Assembly (NCBI GenBank): GCA_007120815.1
Contig: SKMY01000093.1
Coordinates: 1-8,055, forward strand
Direction of reading: 5' to 3'
DNA length: 8,055 nucleotides
From: Syntrophomonadaceae bacterium
GTDB taxonomy: Bacteria > Bacillota_D > Dethiobacteria > DTU022 > UBA8154
Shown piece after piece: positions 5,249 through 8,055 of the stretch. The stretch's first letter is position 1, and each line of letters starts with the position of its first letter. The position numbers and the translations under genes were made by a program. The notes below the pieces were generated by a model that was given only the letters and a program-made list of their open reading frames with translations, was not told the origin of the DNA and made no database searches.

Positions 5249-5257
5249 TTTTCCCTC

Positions 5258-5286
5258 TTGCTGTTTAACGGACAAGCTGATATACT
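5258..5286 (+). promoter_or_regulatory. Sigma-A promoter of clpC (upstream promoter)
   Basis: TTGCTG (5258-5263) and TATACT (5281-5286) are spaced by 17 nt. The predicted transcription start, about 5293, falls immediately before the CtsR operator, which is the usual arrangement in repressed clp genes. The resulting leader is about 150 nt. Confidence 0.65.
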
Positions 5287-5294
5287 ATGACTAA

Positions 5295-5311
5295 GGTCAA
5301 AGTTGGTCAAA
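5295..5311 (+). promoter_or_regulatory. CtsR operator (tandem heptad GGTCAAA)
   Basis: The sequence is GGTCAAA-GTT-GGTCAAA: two identical heptads with a 3-nt spacer. This is the known recognition site of CtsR, the repressor of class III heat-shock genes (clpC, clpP, clpE) in low-GC Gram-positives. It covers about +3 to +19 of the predicted clpC transcript, so bound CtsR would block initiation or escape until heat or protein stress inactivates it. The ctsR gene itself is not in the window. Confidence 0.92.
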
Positions 5312-5346
5312 TTAGAGCTCGCCTGGTAATATTTTCTCGTCGGCGG

Positions 5347-5395
5347 TTTTTTTGTCTGTAGAAATGATGACCGTTTGATGCTATGATGCTATATT
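5347..5395 (+). promoter_or_regulatory. clpC leader: T-run and possible second promoter
   Basis: A run of seven T (5347-5353) follows a weak CGCC/GGCG pairing and could act as a pause or attenuator. Downstream, ATGACC (5367-5372) and TATATT (5390-5395) are spaced by 17 nt and could form a second sigma-A promoter. It would lie outside the CtsR operator and give basal expression. The spacer contains a tandem duplication GATGCTAT-GATGCTAT (5377-5392). Confidence 0.35.
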
Positions 5396-5418
5396 GATTA
5401 AATCTATGACCTGGACCC

Positions 5419-5432
5419 GGGGAACTTTCCCC
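5419..5432 (+). promoter_or_regulatory. Small GC-rich hairpin ahead of the clpC ribosome site
   Basis: GGGGA (5419-5423) pairs with TCCCC (5428-5432) around an ACTT loop. It ends 4 nt before the Shine-Dalgarno GAGGAG (5437-5442). It may limit ribosome loading or protect the mRNA, but is too short to claim a thermosensor role. Confidence 0.35.
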
Positions 5433-5450
5433 TAGCGAGGAGTGAAGAAA

Positions 5451-7991
5451 ATGTTTATGTTTGGACGATTTACTAAGAGTGCACAACAGGTACCCTTGTA
5501 TGCACAGAAAGAAGCCACAAGGTTAAACCATCATTATATCGGTGCGGAACACTTTCTACTTGGACTTTTAAGGGAAGGTTCCAGCGTGGCTGCCAGAGTG
5601 CTGCACAACAGGGGATTGGACCTGGACATAGCCCGTGATGAAGTGGAAAAGGTTATCGGAAAAAAAGACAAAACAAACGCAGTAAAAAACCTGGATTTCA
5701 ACGAAAGCGCTAAAAGCGCCATTGGGTTTGCCATTGAGGAAGGCTTTGAATTGGGCGATAAGCATGTGGGAACTGAGCACATATTACTGGGCCTTTTAAG
5801 AGACAAGGATGGTGTTATCGGCCAGGTGCTGTCCAACCTGGGTATTAATCCTGAACATATCCGCAACGATTTGATTCACCAGGTTGTGGCTAGCCGCTCC
5901 AGCGGGCAGCAGCATGACTGCTCAAGCTGCAATAACGCCCCCCAAACACCGACTCTGGATGATTTTGGTTGCGAACTGACCCGGCTGGCACGAGAAGGCA
6001 AGCTGGATCCCCTGGTGGGCCGGGAGACAGAGTTGGAAAGAATTATCCAGGTTCTGAGCCGAAGAACAAAAAATAACCCCTGCCTGGTTGGTGAAGCCGG
6101 CGTGGGAAAAACGGCTATCGTGGAGGGGCTGGCCCAGCGTATTATCCAGGGGAACGTGCCGGAAAGCCTGCAGGACAAGCGGGTTGTTACCCTGGAGCTT
6201 TCTGCATTGATTGCGGGTACCAAGTACCGGGGCGAATTCGAAGAGCGAATGCACAAACTGCTGCAGGAGCTTCAAACGGATCAAAACATTATTTTATTTA
6301 TTGATGAGATTCACACCATCGTGGGGGCCGGCGCATCTGAAGGTGCACTGGACGCCTCCAATGTGTTAAAGCCCGCCCTGTCCAGGGGCGAGATCCAGAT
6401 AGTTGGCGCCACCACCCTGAACGAATACCGCAAGTACATTGAACGTGATTCGGCTCTGGAGAGGCGTTTTCAGCCCGTCATGGTGGGAGAACCCACTGTG
6501 GGAGAAAGCCTGGAGATCTTGAAAAAATTGCGCGATTGTTATGAGGCCCACCACGGCGTGGAAATAGCCGATGAAGCCCTGGAAGCGGCCGTAAAGATGG
6601 GAGCCCGGTACATTCAAGATCGATTCCTCCCCGACAAAGCCATTGACTTGATGGACGAAGCGGCCTCACGTGTCAGGATGTATCAAAAACCGGCACCGGC
6701 AGGACAAAAAGAGATAAACGAGATCAAAGATAAAATTGAACGCGTCAAGAAAGAAAAAGAGTCCGCAGCACAAAACCAGGACTATGAAAAAGCCGCAGCG
6801 CTGCGGAATGAAGAGCAGCAGTTGGACGCCCGGCGGAAATCACTGGAAAATGAACATGGGATGCCGGAGCATCTAAATGAAGAAGGTTCTGGGCAAGATA
6901 TTATTCAATTCGAGCCGGCCCAAGTGACGGAAGAAATCATTGCCCATGTTGTTTCAAGTTGGACCGGTATTCCCGTTAAAAAATTAACGGAAGAAGAGTC
7001 GGACCGCCTTTTAAACATGGAAAACATTTTGCACGAAAGGGTAATTGGACAGCACGAAGCTGTTACCGCGGTTTCCAGGGCAATACGGCGGGGGCGTGTA
7101 GGGTTGAAAGACCCGGCAAGGCCAACAGGCTCATTTATGTTCCTGGGCCCCACCGGAGTTGGCAAGACGGAGCTGGCGAAAAGCCTGGCGGAAACCCTCT
7201 TTGGAGATGAGGATGCTCTTATCAGGCTGGACATGTCTGAGTACATGGATAAACATACCACATCCCGCCTTGTGGGTTCCCCTCCCGGATACGTCGGTTA
7301 CGAAGAAGGCGGCCAATTGTCTGAGCTGGTGCGCCGGCAACCGTACAGCGTAATATTACTTGACGAAATCGAAAAAGCGCACCCCGATGTTTTCAACGTG
7401 CTGCTGCAGGTCCTGGAAGATGGACGCTTAACCGACGGCAAAGGACGAACCGTTGATTTTAGAAATACCGTTGTGATTATGACATCAAACGTCGGAGCGG
7501 GATTCATTCAGAAGCAGCCGACCATGGGCTTTAAAACGGTTGATGCCGACAGAACCTATCAGGACATGAAAGGCATGCTCCTGGAGGAACTTCGCCGTAC
7601 TTTCCGGCCAGAGTTTTTGAACAGGTTAGATGATATCATCGTTTTTAACACCCTCTCAGAGGAAGACCTGGATCAAATTGTGGTTCTCATGCTGGAAGAT
7701 CTTTCTAAGCGCATGAATGAGTTGGGTTACAAGCTCGATGTAACCCCGGAGGCCAAAGAAATGCTCACCGGGGAAGGCTACGACAAGGAATACGGGGCAC
7801 GTCCCCTGAGAAGAGTCATTCAAAAGCGCCTGGAAAACCCCTTGTCCGAAGAAATCTTGAAAGAAGATTTTGAATCGGGCGATACCATTAACGTGTGTGT
7901 AGAAGAGAAAGAGGGGGAACGCAAACTGGCTTTTCGTCATAAACACCAGGTCTGTGATGAACGGATTGAGGCCTTGGAACAGAGCATTTAA
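5451..7991 (+). CDS. clpC: ATP-dependent Clp protease ATP-binding subunit ClpC
   Basis: ClpC is a hexameric AAA+ unfoldase that feeds damaged or tagged proteins into ClpP in the cytosol. The 846-aa chain is complete. Two Clp_N repeats (about 3-145) include GAEH (E33) and GTEH (E109), matching the phosphoarginine pockets of Bacillus ClpC. D1 has Walker A GEAGVGKT (214-221), Walker B LFIDE (282-286) and Arg fingers ERRF (337-340). The middle coiled coil (about 415-470) carries the UVR-like [13 protein letters not shown]2 has Walker A GPTGVGKT (566-573), Walker B ILLDE (635-639), the ClpP-docking loop MGF (692-694) and GARPLRR (782-788). All catalytic motifs are intact. Oddities are a CSSC pair (157-160) in the linker before D1 and about 15 extra residues at the C-terminus. 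ATG 5451 has GAGGAG 8 nt upstream; the in-frame GTG at 5442 overlaps that site. It is CtsR-controlled but lacks adjacent ctsR-mcsA-mcsB. Confidence 0.97.
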   Translation: MFMFGRFTKSAQQVPLYAQKEATRLNHHYIGAEHFLLGLLREGSSVAARVLHNRGLDLDIARDEVEKVIGKKDKTNAVKNLDFNESAKSAIGFAIEEGFELGDKHVGTEHILLGLLRDKDGVIGQVLSNLGINPEHIRNDLIHQVVASRSSGQQHDCSSCNNAPQTPTLDDFGCELTRLAREGKLDPLVGRETELERIIQVLSRRTKNNPCLVGEAGVGKTAIVEGLAQRIIQGNVPESLQDKRVVTLELSALIAGTKYRGEFEERMHKLLQELQTDQNIILFIDEIHTIVGAGASEGALDASNVLKPALSRGEIQIVGATTLNEYRKYIERDSALERRFQPVMVGEPTVGESLEILKKLRDCYEAHHGVEIADEALEAAVKMGARYIQDRFLPDKAIDLMDEAASRVRMYQKPAPAGQKEINEIKDKIERVKKEKESAAQNQDYEKAAALRNEEQQLDARRKSLENEHGMPEHLNEEGSGQDIIQFEPAQVTEEIIAHVVSSWTGIPVKKLTEEESDRLLNMENILHERVIGQHEAVTAVSRAIRRGRVGLKDPARPTGSFMFLGPTGVGKTELAKSLAETLFGDEDALIRLDMSEYMDKHTTSRLVGSPPGYVGYEEGGQLSELVRRQPYSVILLDEIEKAHPDVFNVLLQVLEDGRLTDGKGRTVDFRNTVVIMTSNVGAGFIQKQPTMGFKTVDADRTYQDMKGMLLEELRRTFRPEFLNRLDDIIVFNTLSEEDLDQIVVLMLEDLSKRMNELGYKLDVTPEAKEMLTGEGYDKEYGARPLRRVIQKRLENPLSEEILKEDFESGDTINVCVEEKEGERKLAFRHKHQVCDERIEALEQSI

Positions 7992-8039
7992 GTGCAATTG
8001 GAACAAAAGTTAGAAACTCAGCTTACTAACTTATTGCAC
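7992..8039 (+). repeat. Interrupted 14-bp inverted repeat directly after clpC
   Basis: The contiguous right arm CTAACTT-ATTGCAC (8026-8039) is complementary to two left blocks, GTGCAAT (7992-7998) and AAGTTAG (8007-8013), which are separated by 8 nt. The result is 7 bp, an 8-nt one-sided bulge, 7 bp and a 12-nt loop. No T-run follows within the window, so it is not a proven terminator. It would still make a stable 3' structure for the clpC mRNA. Confidence 0.45.
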
Positions 8040-8055
8040 ATATATCGAGAAGCAG
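7992..8055 (+). CDS. Possible start of a further gene, cut by the right edge
   Basis: A GTG directly abutting the clpC stop codon (TAAGTG) opens a frame with no stop through the window end. It reads MQLEQKLETQLTNLLHIYRE and onward, an amphipathic Leu/Glu/Gln-rich helix. Such a start is typical of small helical or coiled-coil proteins, but the family cannot be named from about 21 residues. No clear ribosome site precedes the GTG or the TTG two codons later, so initiation would depend on coupling to clpC termination. The same bases also form a long interrupted inverted repeat (listed separately), so this might be untranslated terminator or spacer sequence instead. Confidence 0.35.
   Translation, partial: MQLEQKLETQLTNLLHIYREA

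Noticed and set aside
1..8055. CRISPR array, insertion sequence or phage genes
   Set aside because: No regularly spaced direct repeats, no transposase or integrase motifs and no phage-type genes were seen on either strand.

Overview
The window looks like chromosome of a Gram-positive bacterium of the Firmicutes, most likely class Clostridia (Desulfotomaculum/Pelotomaculum-like; inferred, not proven). The signs are strong GGAGG-type ribosome sites with some GTG/TTG starts, a ClpC unfoldase with a UVR-type middle domain, a textbook CtsR operator, and a fused fatty-acid-kinase-type DAK2–DegV protein.

Left edge (1-900): the first 44 codons of a MoxR-family AAA+ ATPase run off the left end on the minus strand from a TTG start. 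Divergent from it is a gene for an unrecognised soluble protein of about 131 aa, preceded by a leader that can fold into three successive stem-loops. Its 3' end converges on the next operon across 38 bp, with a weak intrinsic terminator there.

Middle (905-3990, minus strand): a three-gene unit reads right to left. It comprises a 602-aa DAK2 + FakA-middle + DegV fusion, then 17 bp later a DUF1295 membrane protein (steroid 5-alpha-reductase/isoprenylcysteine methyltransferase-like), then a DUF2177 membrane protein. The content suggests a membrane-lipid cassette: the fusion could bind and phosphorylate a fatty acid, and the two membrane proteins could act on lipid. This is inference. The fusion has two notable substitutions: Gly to Ser in the DAK2 Asp-loop and Ser where DegV/FakB proteins usually have the His of the C-terminal HxGPG motif.

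Next is a 660-bp gene-poor stretch (3991-4652) rich in inverted repeats. It includes an orphan plus-strand terminator-like structure and palindromes resembling dispersed repeats. Then comes a minus-strand gene for a 132-aa ACT-domain protein (COG3603-like) with a near-consensus promoter.

Right part (5052-8055): clpC is transcribed divergently from the ACT gene. It has a sigma-A promoter with a perfect CtsR operator just after the predicted transcription start, a roughly 150-nt leader with a possible second promoter, and a full-length 846-aa ClpC. ctsR-mcsA-mcsB, which often precede clpC, are absent here, so this ClpC stands alone but is still predicted to be under CtsR control. A further reading frame opens directly at the clpC stop codon (TAAGTG) and runs off the right edge.
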